A stretch of 64,000 nt of DNA from Muricea muricata (GCA_963855995.1 OY979718.1:29173282-29237281); one strand, 5' to 3'; counted from the first letter of the stretch, positions 36,501 through 48,820 are shown. A program made the numbers and translations. The notes: generated by a model from the letters alone, not told the origin.

Positions 36501-37114
36501 GCTCAAGTTACATCCAGGTTCAGACCTTTGGAGAGGACTGTGATATCACCCTTTAGGTTTCAATTTGTACATATCCCCCACAAAAAAATGGAGCACTTTG
36601 CCGAAAAAAACTATGTCATTAGCCTCACAATAAAAGAAAGGCTTCCCTATCATCACTGGAACAAAAGTGCAGATTCTTAATGATAAACTCTTGCCTTGTC
36701 TTATAGAGAATTTTTACTAAATGCTGATGAATCTGATTGTGCATATTTCGGACCTTTGTAACCATTGTGATTTGCGGATCCCAACAAAGCGCGTCTTTAA
36801 AAGAATTCTCGACCTGTGCGATGAATGAAAGGTCTTAAAATTTTTTTCTACATGTTATTACTACTGTACTTACTTCAGTTGAAGCACTTCTAAATTTCTT
36901 TCTGTATTTTCTCACTCGAATTGCAGATGGTCACGAACAATTATCGGAGCTGGGCTTTGAGGAGGCGCTGGATTCCAAGGGCGAACTGAACCCCTGACTT
37001 CTTTGTATTTGGGAAGGTTAAGTTAATAAATATCATTAAAAACAGATAATGTAATAAATATCATGAAACCAAAGACTGAAATATTTCCTAAAGCCGAAAC
37101 ATAAAAACGAAACT

Positions 37115-37472
37115 TCTTACCCAGCAAACACATGCAGTTGAGTGCGCTGTGTAATCCTCCAAGGCGAACAAAGGTGTTTGATAATTCTTCAGAAAACTTC
37201 AGTTGAATTTCTTTTGCTTGGAAGAAGATTGCTATTTCAGACGCGATTACTGTATCGTTTTGTTCCAAAGCATCACTAAGAATTTGTGCATGCCTTATTA
37301 CTGTATACCCAGTGGTAAACTCGGTATAGGTGCCTTTGATCATTGGACTATATCCTATTTGTAACAATGGTAGAACTTCAGTGATTAAATTAGATTGATA
37401 CCCTTTTAAGCTGGGAACCTTCTTCGTGTTATCCGGGAAATTTCCAGTTTGCATTAGGTAGTCTAACTGCAT
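37115..37472 (-). pseudogene. D block, 37.1-kb copy: the only one open from end to end
   Basis: A single frame runs from MQLDYLMQTGNFPDN through SLKGYQSN, LQIGYSPMIKGTYTEFTTGY, IRHAQILSDALEQND, IFFQAKEIQLKFSEE and FVRLGGLHSALNCMCLLG to an intact GCTGG^GTAAG donor. It shows what the ancestral exon encoded. From memory the same order (IGYCPMI, TVYT, KAKEIQ, VVRLGGFHIALN) occurs in a large uncharacterised family of cnidarian and other invertebrate proteins. No catalytic function is known to me. The neighbouring A and B blocks of this unit are damaged, so I do not call it a gene. Confidence 0.75.
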
Positions 37473-40400
37473 GCGTAGAAGTGCTCAAGTTACATCCAGG
37501 TTCAGATATTCAGAGAGCACTGTTCTATCGTTCTTTAGTTGTCAAATTCTACATTTGTACCGCAAAAAATTTGAGCATTTTGGCACAAACAATTATTTCA
37601 TTAGTCTCAATATAGAAGACTGACTTTGGTGTCATCACAGCATCAAAAGTGTACATTTTTAATAATAAATTATTAACTTCTCTTATGGGGATAATATTAA
37701 TTTCACAAAATGTTGATGAATTTGTTTCTAGGAATTTTTGACGTTTGTGATCACTGTGATGTCAGAAATCAAATAAAGCACGTCTTAAGCACTCTTGACC
37801 TGTGTGATGTTTTAAAAATCTTATCATTATCGTGAACATGTTATTACTGCTAACTTCAGTTCAAGGACGTCTAAATCTCTTTCTGTATCTTCTCACTCGA
37901 ATCTCGGATGGTCATGAACGATTTTCAGAAAACTACACCTGGAGAAGGCGCTGGATTCCGAAGACGAACTAAACTCCAAGCTGCTTTTTTTCTTGGAAGG
38001 TTAAGTTACTAAAAATCATTAAAAACATATAATGTAATAAATATCATTAAACCATAGACTAAAATATTTCCTAATGCCGATACATAAAAACAAAATTACT
38101 TATCTAAGAAAGACAGGTAGTTGAGTGTCCTCCTAAATCCTCGAAAACCCAAACACGGTGATTGAAAATTCTGCGGAAAACTTCATTTGAGTTTCTTTTG
38201 CTTGGATGAAGATGCTTATAACAGACATGGTTTCTGCATCGAGCTGTTCCAAAACATCACCAACCATTTGTGCATCTTTCGAGACTGTATACACAGTGGA
38301 AAAATCGCTACGAAACCTTCGATCAAAGCACAATATCCGATTTTGAAAAATCGTAGAAGTGCGGGGTTTAAGAAAGATTGATACCCTTCCAGGCTTCCCA
38401 GCTTGTTCCCACTTGCTACTTATTGTCCGAGAAAATTCTAGTTTGCATTAGGCAGAATAGCTGCATGCGTAGAAGCGCCCAAGTTATATCCATGTTCAGA
38501 TCTTAAGAGGGGACTGTGCTATCATTCTTCAGATGTCATTTTCTACATTAATCGCAAAAAAAATTTGAGCATTTAGCTGAAAACGACAGTGTCTTTGGTC
38601 CCACCATAGAAGAAAAACTTCCGATTCATCACAAAATCCAAAGTGCACACTTTAATGATAAATTCTTACGTTCCCTTACAGAGATATTTTCACTAAATGT
38701 TAATGAGTCTGTTTCTGCCAATCTCGAACGTTTGTGATCATTGTTATGCAGGGACTAAAAAAAGCACGTCATAAGCACTGTCGACCTTTGTGATCTGTGA
38801 AAGGTTCAAAAATTTTCGTCAACATGTTAGTACTACTTACTTCAGGTCAAGCACTTCTCAATTTTTTTATCGTCTCGCCCAAATCGCTGATGGTGACAGC
38901 TGATCTTCGGAATTGGAGTCCGTTGACGAACTGGATTCCGAGGATTAAGTGGACTCCTGACTGCTTTGTGTCTGCGAAGCCTAAGTTACTAAAATTCATT
39001 AAAAAGCGATAATGTATTACATGTCATTAAACGATAGACTGAAAAATTTCCTAAAGCTGATGCATAAAAATTAAAGGAAACTTCTTACTAATGAAAGGCA
39101 TGTAGTTGAGTGCGCTGGGTAATCCTCCAAGACGAGTAACGGTGTTTGTAAATTCTTCGGAAAACTTCATTTGTGTTTATTTTTCTTGGATGAAGACGGC
39201 TACTTCAGTCATGGACACTGCATCGAGCTGTTCTAAAAGATCTTCAACCATTTGTGTGCTTCGAGACAGCATACACAGTGTTAAAATCGGTATAGGAGCC
39301 TTTGATCATGGGACAATATCAAGTTTTGCACAATGGTCGAACTGCAGGGCTTAAGATAAACTGACACCCTCCTAAGGTTGGAACTTTCTGCATGCTGTCC
39401 CAGGAAATTCCACTTTGCATTAGAATGGCTAGCTGCCGCCGCAAAAGTGCTAAAGTTATATCCATGCTCAGATCTTCAGAGAGGGCTCTACTATCATTCG
39501 CTAGGTTTCACTTGCTGCTTTTATACCACAAAAAATTTGAGCATTTTATCGAAAAGAACTATGTCATTAGTCTTACCATAGAAGCCGGCCTTTCCAATTA
39601 TCACAGAATCCAAAAATGAACATTTTAAATAATAAAATCTTACCTTCTCTTATAAGGGTATTTTCAATAAATGTTGATGAATCTTTTTTTGCCACTTTCG
39701 GACGTTTGTGATCATTGTGATTATCGGAGCCAAAAAAAGCACCTCTTAAGCACACTTGACCGGCGTGATGTCTGAAAGGTATAACTTATTATTATCGTCA
39801 ACATGCTGTTACTACATGGACTTCTCGATTTTTTTCTGTATCTTCTCACTCGAATCTCGGATGGTACAGAACGATTTTCGAAACTGCACGGTAAGGAGGC
39901 GCTAGATTCCGAGGACGAACTGAACCTCTGACTGCTTTGTATCTGAAAAGGTTAAGTTACTAAAAATCATTAAAAACACTTAATGTAATAAATATCATGG
40001 AACCATAGACTGAAATATTTCCTAAAGGCAATACATAAAAACGAAACTTCTTACACAACAAAAACAGGAAGTTGAGTGCGCTGTGTAATCCTAAAATATG
40101 AATGAAAGTGTTTTAAAAATCTAAGGAGAACTTCAGTTGAATTTCTCTTACTTGAATGAAGAATGCTACTTCAGACGTGATTACTGCATCGTTCTGTTCC
40201 AAAATATCACTAAGCATTTGTGCATGCTTCATTGTATACACAACGGTAAAATTGGTATAGGAGCCTTTGATCAGGCGACAACATCCTATTTTGTACAACG
40301 ATAGAACTGCAGTGTTTAAGATAGATTGATTCTCTCCTAAGCTGGGAATTTGCAGCATGTTGTGCGGGAAAATTCCACTTTGCATTAGGCTGGCTAGCTT

Positions 40401-42315
40401 CATGCGGAAAAGCGCCCAAGTTAAAACCTATCTTAGATTTTCAGAGAGGACAGTTCTATCATTCTCCAAGTTTCACTTTCTGCATTTTTACCACAAAAAA
40501 TTTGAGCATTTTGTCGAAAGCAACTATTTCATTAGTGTTACCATAGAAGACAGTTTTCCCAAACATCACGGCATCCAAATAGCATTTTCTAAATAATAAA
40601 CTCTTACCTTCTTTAATTGGGGTATTTTTACTAAATGTCGATGAATCTGTTTCTGCCACTTTCGGACGTTTGTGATCATTGTGATCTACGGGGCTAAAAA
40701 AAGCACGTCTTAAGCGCTCTTGACCTGTGTGATGTATGAAAAACCTTTATTATTATCGTCAACATGTTATTACTACTAACTTCAGTTCAAGGACGTCTCA
40801 ATCTCTTTCTTTATCTTTTATCTCGAATCACGGATGGTCATGAACGATTTTCGGAACTGCACCCGGAGAAGGCGCTGGATTCCGAGGACGAACTAAACTC
40901 CAAACTGCTTTTTTTCTGGGAAGGCTTAGTTACTAAAAATCATTAAGAACAGATAATGTAATAAATGTCTTGAAACCATGGACATTCCCTTTCCGACGTT
41001 TGTTATCATTTTGATTTACGGGGCCAAAAAAGCACCTCTTAAGCACTCTTAACTTGTGTAATCTATGAAAGGTCTTAATATTTTTTTCAACATGTTATGA
41101 CTACTTACTTCAGTTGAAGCACTTCTCAATTTTTTTCTGTATCGTCTCATTCGAGTCTCTGATGATGATGAATGATCTTCGGAGTTGGAATCCGTTCACG
41201 AACTGGATTCCGAGGGGAAACTTGACTCCTGGCTACTTTTTGTCTGCGAAGATTAATTTATCGAAAATCATTAGAAACAGATAATGTAATAAATAGCATT
41301 AAGCTATTGACTGAAATATTTTCTAAAGCTGATGCATAAGAACGAAACCTATTACCCAGCAAAGACAGGAAGTTGAGTGCGGTGTGTAATCCTCCAAGAC
41401 TACCCACGGTGTTTGATAATTCTTTGGAAAAGTTTAGTTGAATTTCTTTTGCTTTAAAGAAGATTGTTCCATCAAACGTTATTACAGCATCGTGCTTTTC
41501 CAGAAAATCACAAACAATTTTTGCACCTTTCAAGACAGTATACACATTGTTAAAATCGGTACAGAAACCTTCGATCATGGGACAATATCCGATGTTGCAC
41601 AATCATAGAACTGCAGGAATTAAGATAGATTGATACCCTTCCCAAGCTTGGAATTTTCTGCATGTTGTCCGGGGAAATGGTACTTTGAACTAGGCAGGCT
41701 AGCTGCATGCGAAGAAGTGCCCAAGTTACATCCATGTTCAGATCGTCAAAGAGGAGTGTGATTTCATTTTTTAGATGTCATTTTCTACATTTATACCACA
41801 AAAGATTTGAGCATTTTACCGAAACGCACGTTGTCCTTTGTCTCACAAAAGAAGAGAGACTTCCGTGTCATCACAATATCAAAAGTGCACATCTTTAATA
41901 ATAACTTCCTACCTCATCTTATTTTCACTATATAATGATGAATCTGTTTCTGCCAATTTCGGACGTTTGTGCTCATTATTATTCCAGGGACTAAAAAAAG
42001 CACGTCATAAGCACTCTCGACCTGTGTGATCTGTGAAAGATCTTAAAATTTTCGTCAACATGTTAGTACTACTTACTTCAGTTCAAGCACTTCTCAATTT
42101 TTTTATTGTCTAACCCGAATCATTGATGGTGACGACTGATCTTCGGAATTGGACTCCGTGGACAAGCTGGATTCCGAGGACAAATGGATTCTTGACTTCT
42201 TTGTGTCCGCGAATGTTAAGTTACTAAAAATCAATAAAAACCGATAATGTACTAAATATCATAAAACCATAGACTGAAATACTTCCTAAAGCGGATGCAT
42301 AAGAACGAAACTTAT

Positions 42316-42385
42316 TATTCCTCTGCACATCCCTGCACACCCCTCTGCACATCCCTACACCCCTCTGCACACCCCACTCGAAAAC
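42316..42385. repeat. short minisatellite at the junction of two arrays
   Basis: Three to four imperfect copies of CCTCTGCACATCCCTRCACA lie between the end of the 970-bp array and the start of the 320-bp satellite. Confidence 0.75.
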
Positions 42386-43805
42386 CTCCTACTATACTAC
42401 TCATTGCGCTAAACTCGATTACTTTAGCACTCAAAACATCATTTTAAACTCTTACACGTCACCGTTAACGATTAAGGACGGCAATTTTTAGTTGTGATTT
42501 GAACATGTTTTTACGCTGAAATTATTCCAGAACGCCTAAAACGCGATTTTGATGCTTGTAAGATCGTTATCATTCTGTTTGAAAGAAGGTTGTAAGTTTC
42601 TCTTTGCAACAAGTTTTTTCGCTCATCTCGATAGCCTGAGGGCCGAAAACATGATTCCCGTCTTGGTAAAGTCTTAAATTTCCATTTAGAAGTTTCTTTT
42701 TGGTCCGTTATGCAAATATATCATTGCACTCCACTCGATCACTTTAGCACTCAAAACATCATTTTAAACTCTAAAACGTCACCGTTGTCGATTTAAGACG
42801 GCAATTTTTAGTTGGTGATTTAGACATGTTTTCACGCTCAAATCAAGTCCAAAACGCTTAAAACGCGATTTTGATGCTCGTAAAATCGTTTTCATTCAGT
42901 TTCAAAGAAGGTCATAGGTTTCTCATTGCAACAAGTTATTTCGCTTATCTCAAAAGTTTGAGTGCCGCAAAGATGATTCAAGTCTTTGTAAGATCTGAAA
43001 TTTCAACTTAGAAGGTTTCTTTTTGGTCGGTGATTGCAATATATCATTGCGCTCAGCTCGATCACTTTAGCACTCGAAACATCATTTTAAACTCTAAAAC
43101 GTCGCCGTTGTTGATTTAAGACAGCAATTCTTAGTTGCTGATTTGCAAATTTTTACGCTGAAATTGCTTCCAGAACGCTTAAAACGCGATTTTGATGCGT
43201 GTAAGATCATTTTCATTAAGTGTGAAAGAATGTTATTAATTTCTCATTGCAACAAGTTATTTCGCTTATCTCGAAAGTTTGAGTGCCACAAAGATGATTC
43301 AAGTCTTTGTAAGATCTGAAATTTCAACTTAGAAGGTTTCTTTTTGGTCGGTGATTGCAATATATTACCTCAACTCGATCACTTTAGCACTCAAAAAATA
43401 ATTTTAAGCTCTAAAACGTCGCCGTTGTCGATTTAAGACGCCAATTTTTAGTTGGTGATTTGAACATGTTTTTACGCTGAGATTGCTTCCAGAACGCTTA
43501 AAACGCGATTTTGATGATTTTAAGATCGTTTTCATTTTTTTTGAAGGAAGGTTATAGGTTTCTCATTGCAAAAAATTTTTTCGCTTGTCTCGATAATTTG
43601 AGTGCCGAAAACATGATTACCGTCTTGGTACAGTCTTAAATTCCTATTTAGAAGGTTTCTTTTTTGTCGGTTATTCAAATATATCATTGCACTCAACTCG
43701 ATCACTTTAGCACTCAAAACATCATTTTAAGCTCTAAAACGTCACCGTTGTCGATTTAAGACGGCAATTTTTAGTTGGTGATTTGAACATGTTTTTACGC
43801 TGAAT

Positions 43806-44090
43806 TAATGGGCAATGCTCCCCACTTTATCTAACAAGTTTGGTCTAATTTATATGACGAAAAATTTGAATATTTTCCAACCGTACAAAGGTCACAGACC
43901 CAAGCTATCATATGTACTAGAATATCAAAGGTCATCTTGGTATCACCAAAGTGTTCACGTCCACATTTCATAACCAATTATGCTTCATCCAATCAAAATA
44001 TATTTTTCATGTCATCCAAAAAGTCAACAAATCACAATTTAGTTAAACCAGCAAAATAGACAAAATACACTTGAAAGAGCTCAAATTATT
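43806..44090. mobile_element. unidentified insertion in the satellite
   Basis: The satellite reads TTTTTACGCTGAA, then about 285 bp of unrelated sequence, then TTGTTTCCAGAACGCTTAAC, so the insertion sits between two adjacent satellite words. A possible TTA duplication flanks it. Terminal inverted repeats are not obvious. Confidence 0.5.
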
Positions 44091-45210
44091 GTTTCCAGAA
44101 CGCTTAACACGCGATTTTGAAGGTTGTAAGGTCGTTTTCATTCAGTTTGAAAGAAGGTTATAGGTTTCTCATTGCAACAAGTTTTTAGCTTGTCTTGATA
44201 GTTGTAGTCCCGAAAACATGAGTCCCGTCTTGGTAAGGTCTTAAATTTCCATTTAAAAGGTCTCTTTTTGGTGCGTTATTTAAATATATCATTGCTCTCA
44301 ACTCGATCACTTTAGCACTCAAAACATCATTTTTAACTCTAAAACGTCACCGTTGTTGATTCAAGACGGCAATTTTTAGTTGGAGATTTGACGATGTGTT
44401 TACGCTGAAATTGCTTCCAGAACGCTTAAAACGTGATTTAATGCTTGTAAGATCGTTTTCATTCTGTTTGAAAGAAGGTTATAGGTTTCTCAATGCAACA
44501 ATTTATACATTTCGTTCATATCCATCGTTTGAGCGTCAAAAACATCATTCCCGTCTTGGAAAGATCTGAAATTATATTTAGAAGGTCGCTTTTTGGTCCG
44601 TGATTGCAATATATCATTGCGCTATACTCGATTACTTTAATACTCAAAACGTCATTTTAAACTCTTACACGGACGTTGTCGATTAAGGACGGCAATTTTT
44701 AGTTGGTGATTTGGACATTTTTTACGCTCAAATCCACTCCAGAACGCTCAAACCGCGATTTTGATGCTGGTAAAATCGTTTTCATTCAGTTTGAAAGAAG
44801 GGCATAGGTTTCTCATTGCAAAAAGTTATTTCGCTTATTTTGAAAGTTTGAGTGCTGCAAAGATGATTCAAGTCTTTGTACGATCTGAAATTTCAACATA
44901 GAAGGTCTCTTTTTAGTCGGTGATTGCAATATATGATTGCGCTCAACTCGATCGCTTTAGCGCGCAATACATCATTTTAAACTCTAAAACGTCGCCGTTG
45001 TTGATGTAAGACAGCAATTCTTAGTTGTTGATTTGCAAATTTTTACGCTGCAATTGCTTCCAGAACGCTTAAAACGCGATTTTGATGCGTGTAAGATCAA
45101 TTTCATGAAGTGTGAAAGAATGTGTTTAATTTCTCATTGGAACAATTAATTTTTTTCGGTCATCTCAATTATCGGTCATCTCATCATAACAAGATCAAAA
45201 TTATTTTAAG

Positions 45211-46605
45211 ATGGCGGACGGTCATGATTTGTTGACTTCACCAAAATACAAAAAATTGTCATTCGAAAGCATTGATATCAATTCGATCAATTTGTTAAAG
45301 GATCAAGCTGACTTAGTTTATGATGGGAAACGAGTTATATAATTTGAAGCCACTAAGCCATTTGCCCCTTGTACACCAACTGTGCAAGAGGTAGGAAATG
45401 TGACAACTATGTCTATTCCTACACGAATTACTGCACGGAAATTTGAACCATTTTTTACAACTTACCGAAATCACTATAGACCTTGTGGCTCTAACATACT
45501 AAATCTGAAAAATATTGTCATACACAAACCTAATGCCTGTATTACGAAGTCCTCAAAGTCACATTTACCTAGTTTTTGCTGCATTAATGCCAGATCGCTG
45601 CTTCCAAAAATAGATGAACTCACCTTGTTTTTAAGTTGTCGTCAACCCAGTGTAGTGGCGGTCACTGAATCGTGGCTGAACAGTGACATCGAGGATGGAC
45701 TCGTTTCGATAAACGGATGTAACATTTATCGTAAAGACCGCCCTAGCCGTCGTGGAGGAGGAATTTGTGTTTATCTACCACATGGCACCCACGCCAAACG
45801 TAGGTTGGACCTCGACCATGAAAATTTAGAATGTCTGTGGCTGTGGCTTCGCCCTACCCGCCTTCCCAGACCGCTCTCTGGTATCGCAGTGGGCATAGTC
45901 TATCACCCCCCTGGTTTACCTGTAGAAAACCACCACCAACTTAATGAATACTTAATTTTAACAATAGATTCATTACGCAACGAACATCCCAACTGTAGTC
46001 TAGTCCTTCTTGGCGATTTTAACGATTTCGATATGTCGAATATATTATCAAGTCATAATCTGAAACCAGTTGTTGAAGTCCCTACAAGAGGAACAGCCAT
46101 TTTGGATCTGATAATTACGAACCAACCAAATCTGTATGAACCTTCCCAAGTTTTAGCGCCGTTAGGGTCCTCAGACCATAACATTGTAACATGGTCACCC
46201 AGTCTAAAGAATACCGACTCTCAAGAACGTACGAAATTTGCTAAACGTTGCAACCGACGCTATCCAAGGTCTGGGGTTGAAGCTCTGGGGAGATGGATCG
46301 CTACACATGCCTGGTTTGGTGAGTTAGGGACTAATCACACGGCAGACGATTTAACATCATCATTCTCATCGCATCTTACAGAAGCCATTAATCGTATATT
46401 CCCTCCTATAACTGTGAAGTGTCATCAAACCGATAAACCTTGGATAACCCCTGGTATTAAAAAACTGATTAAAGACGGACAGAAAGCATTCCATAACCAT
46501 AATATCCTCCTATGGAAATCTTTAAGATATAAAGTCCAAGAGGAGATTAAAAATAGTTTTTTTCCAAATACAATTAAGATTGCTAATAGTAAACAGTGCC
46601 GGTGA
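45211..46605 (+). pseudogene. LINE apurinic/apyrimidinic-type endonuclease ORF, truncated
   Basis: A frame begins MADGHDLLTSPKYKK at 45211 and has one in-frame TAA at 45340-45342; it is then open to the TGA at 46603-46605. Endonuclease landmarks are FCCINARSLLPKIDEL, VAVTESWLN, RRGGGICVYL, GDFNDF and GSSDHNIV. They give the catalytic Asn, Glu, Asp and His set of exonuclease-endonuclease-phosphatase LINE endonucleases. The linker KVQEEIKNSFFPNTIK normally leads into RT, but the frame ends a few residues later. Confidence 0.85.
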
Positions 46606-46719
46606 GACTTGATCTTAACTTTGTCCTAACAACCATTGTAAATATTCTTATATTATTATAGTATTTTAATGTAAGCACATTGTACTTCACGGTAGGTGCG
46701 AATTTGTGCTATTAAACAT

Positions 46720-46749
46720 CATCTTATCTTATCTTATCTTATCTTATCT
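46720..46749 (+). repeat. (ATCTT)n LINE 3' tail
   Basis: About six tandem ATCTT units at the end of the LINE 3' UTR. These serve as the short tail repeat of the element and may have assisted its insertion into TATCTC-like satellite sequence. Confidence 0.85.
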
Positions 46750-47545
46750 CGATATATTGAGAGCCGAAAACATGATTCCCGTCTTGGTAAGGTCTGAAAT
46801 TTCCATTTAGAAGGTCTCTTTTTGGGCCGTTATTGAAACATATCATTGCGTTCAACTCGATCACTTTAGCACTCAAAACATAACTTTAAACTCTAAAACC
46901 TCGCCGTTGTCGATTTAAGACGGCAATTTTTAGTTGGTGATTTGAACATGTTTTTACGCTAAAATAGCTTCCAGAACGATTAAAATTCGATTTTGATGCT
47001 TGTAAGATCGTTTTCATTAATTTGAAAGAATATTATAGGTTTCTCATTGCAAAAAGTTTTTTCGCTCCTCTCGATAGTTTGAGTGCCGAAAATATAATTC
47101 CCGTCTTTGTAAGGTCAAAAATTTCCATTTAGATGGTCTCTTTTTGCGCGTTATTGAAATATATCATTGCGTTCAACTCGATCACTTTAGCGCTCAAAAC
47201 ATCACTTTAAGCTCTAAAACGTCGTCGTTGTCGATTTAAGACGGCAATTCTTAGTTGGTGATATGAACATGTTTTTACGCTGAAATTGCTTCCAGAACGC
47301 TTAAAACAGAATGCTTGTAAGATCGTTTTCATTAAGTTTGAAAAATGTTATTGGTTTCTCATTGCAACAAGTTTTTTCGCTCACCTCGATAGTTTGACAG
47401 CCGAAAACATGATTCCCGTCTTGGCAAGGTCTTAAATTTCCATTTAAAAGGTCTCGTTTTGGTCCATTATTCAAATATATCATTGCGCTCAACTCTCGAT
47501 CACTTTAGCACTCAAAACATCATTTTAAACTCTAAAACGTCACCG

Positions 47546-47575
47546 CACTGTAAATTCTGAAGTGGCCAGAGATTT
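47546..47575 (+). other. candidate CACTA-type transposon terminus
   Basis: The satellite consensus CGTCACCGTTGTCGATTT is cut after CGTCACCG and followed by CACTGTAAATTCTGAAGTGG. A sharp breakpoint beginning CACTG, with the satellite not resuming in the remaining 16.4 kb, fits the left end of a long CACTA/EnSpm-like element. The matching CAGTG end is not in the window, so this is unproven. Confidence 0.4.
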
Positions 47576-48820
47576 AAGACATTGCGCCCGTGCGCTAGCT
47601 ATTGTGAGGGCAGCGTTAGTTCGCAAAAATGCTAACAAAGGAAGCTGGTTTCTAAGCTTTATTTTGATACCAAACATGGAGAACCTACTGGAATACATCT
47701 TTATTAAAATTGGATTTCATTCGGTGGAAATTTGCTTGAACATAAACATTTGTGCTGTAATTGTTACAGCAACGAGTTAAGAATTTCGTGTTATTAATCA
47801 CGAAAATGTAATCTGTTGGACTAAACAAACAGCTTTGAAAATTTTTGTGGAAGTGGTCGAACATATATTAATTGCCAAACGAACCAGGCAAACTGCCCCA
47901 AGAACAGATGGGATCCAACTGGTGACACTAAAGTATAGCTATTGCGCGAAAATGGCAGATAATGAAGAGAACTATTAAGAAGGAATGAACGGAAAATAGT
48001 TGTTTAAAATGTAACCAGTTCCACGTACGAATTAATGAAAAAAAGTACGGCAATGCAATAACGAAGCCCTTGCAAAGATTATTCGAACTCGGCAAATGCT
48101 TTTAGTACGGTATTGCGGTTGTATTTTGCAAATTTTTCATTAACTCCCATGTTTTAATGCTAATTGTGGCAGCCATATTTGTTCAAACAATCACGTCATG
48201 TCCAGTGCCAATGTCTTAAATTTCTGGCCATGCTATGCTAAAAGGTGTAACGAGACTAACGAGACTAATTTTTACCCCTTCTTTGCGGGTAGTTAAGCCC
48301 CCATTAAAAAATCTTTACCCTCTTTGGAGTGTGGGTAATTATGCCACCTCAAAAATTAGGGGTAATAAATTCGTAGGGGGAAAAATTGCACCACGCGTCA
48401 GGGGTGGCGATAAAATTAGCGGATGGTTCATTTTTCCAAGATGGTGGAATTTTGTATTCGAGTCGAAGGAATGTGAGATGAACGAAGAAAGCGACGAGAA
48501 TTCGATTGAAATTTGTCAAATGGTATTTTAAAAACAGTGCTCACTGTAATATGAGAAGTTTTAGCCTTAAAAATAAGTAAAACGAAAATAATACCGTGAA
48601 AGAAATGGTGAATGATAATCTTTACTGTACATACATTGAAATGCTTCTGTGCCACGGAACAACAAAGGCCAGGTTTGTCAAAATATATTAACAGTTACAG
48701 TCAATTAATTAACATACATAATTTTTCAAGACCCAAATGTTGGATATTCTTGATTAACTTGAATACACTGACTTTATTTCATCACAAATATTACACGCAA
48801 TTCAAAATTTCAAATCCGTT
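47576..48820. other. no convincing gene
   Basis: Short frames only. Words with ATTGCG or TACGG (47580, 47942, 48040, 48110) recur loosely and could be subterminal repeats. At 48255-48420 several inverted and direct GGTAATT/TACCCC words surround a run rich in GGGTA. A possible 14-residue acidic start (MNEESDENSIEI at 48478) is followed by GTATTT but has no partner exon. Confidence 0.4.

Larger units (their letters stand above)
36180..42315 (-). repeat. 970-bp exon-like tandem array, segment 3
   Basis: Continuation of the array after the transposon, about 6 units with landmarks near 36712, 37700, 38690, 39664, 40630 and 41930. From about 38.65 kb to the end it is a close copy of 15.1-18.6 kb (offset 23550, then 23680 after a 130-bp deletion near 16.15 kb in the first copy). 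It ends abruptly at 42315 inside what would be a D block, just before a short CCCTGCACA-type repeat. Other D blocks lie near 38.10-38.48, 39.09-39.45, 40.05-40.43 and 41.35-41.73 kb. Confidence 0.9.
45165..46749 (+). mobile_element. internally deleted LINE (CR1/L2-like), RT missing
   Basis: Inserted within a satellite unit (left neighbour TCGGTCATCTC, right neighbour TATCTCGATA). It has a short 5' leader, an endonuclease ORF, and a 3' UTR ending in (ATCTT)n, typical of CR1/L2-type elements. The whole RT region is absent: the ORF runs directly from just beyond the endonuclease to the 3' UTR. Confidence 0.8.
42386..47545. repeat. 320-bp satellite, about 11 copies
   Basis: The phrase CTCGATCACTTTAGCACTCA followed by AAACATCATTTTAAACTCTA recurs near 42404, 42721, 43046, 43365, 43684, 44290, 44614, 44936, 46846, 47167 and 47478. 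Within each unit, GTCACCGTTGTCGATTTAAG, TTCCAGAACGCTTAAAACGC and AGGTTTCTCATTGCAACAAG follow in order. It shares nothing with the 970-bp unit and has no coding signal. It is interrupted by an insertion at about 43806-44090 and by a LINE at about 45165-46749, and it ends sharply at 47545. Confidence 0.9.

Noticed and set aside
2475..42315. CRISPR-like or rRNA-like interpretation of the regular repeats
   Set aside because: Unit size of about 970 bp, spliced-exon structure and divergence between units fit neither.
42386..47545. Coding potential in the 320-bp satellite (for example 43717-43532 and 47492-47301 minus)
   Set aside because: The small frames shared by units are AT-rich, lack any domain and are broken in most copies.
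47562..47780. 72-codon plus-strand ORF
   Set aside because: No recognised motif, no splice context, overlaps the candidate transposon end; likely chance.
48235..48531. 98-codon ORF across GGGTA-rich repeats
   Set aside because: Composition follows local repeat words and shows no domain; not supported as a gene.
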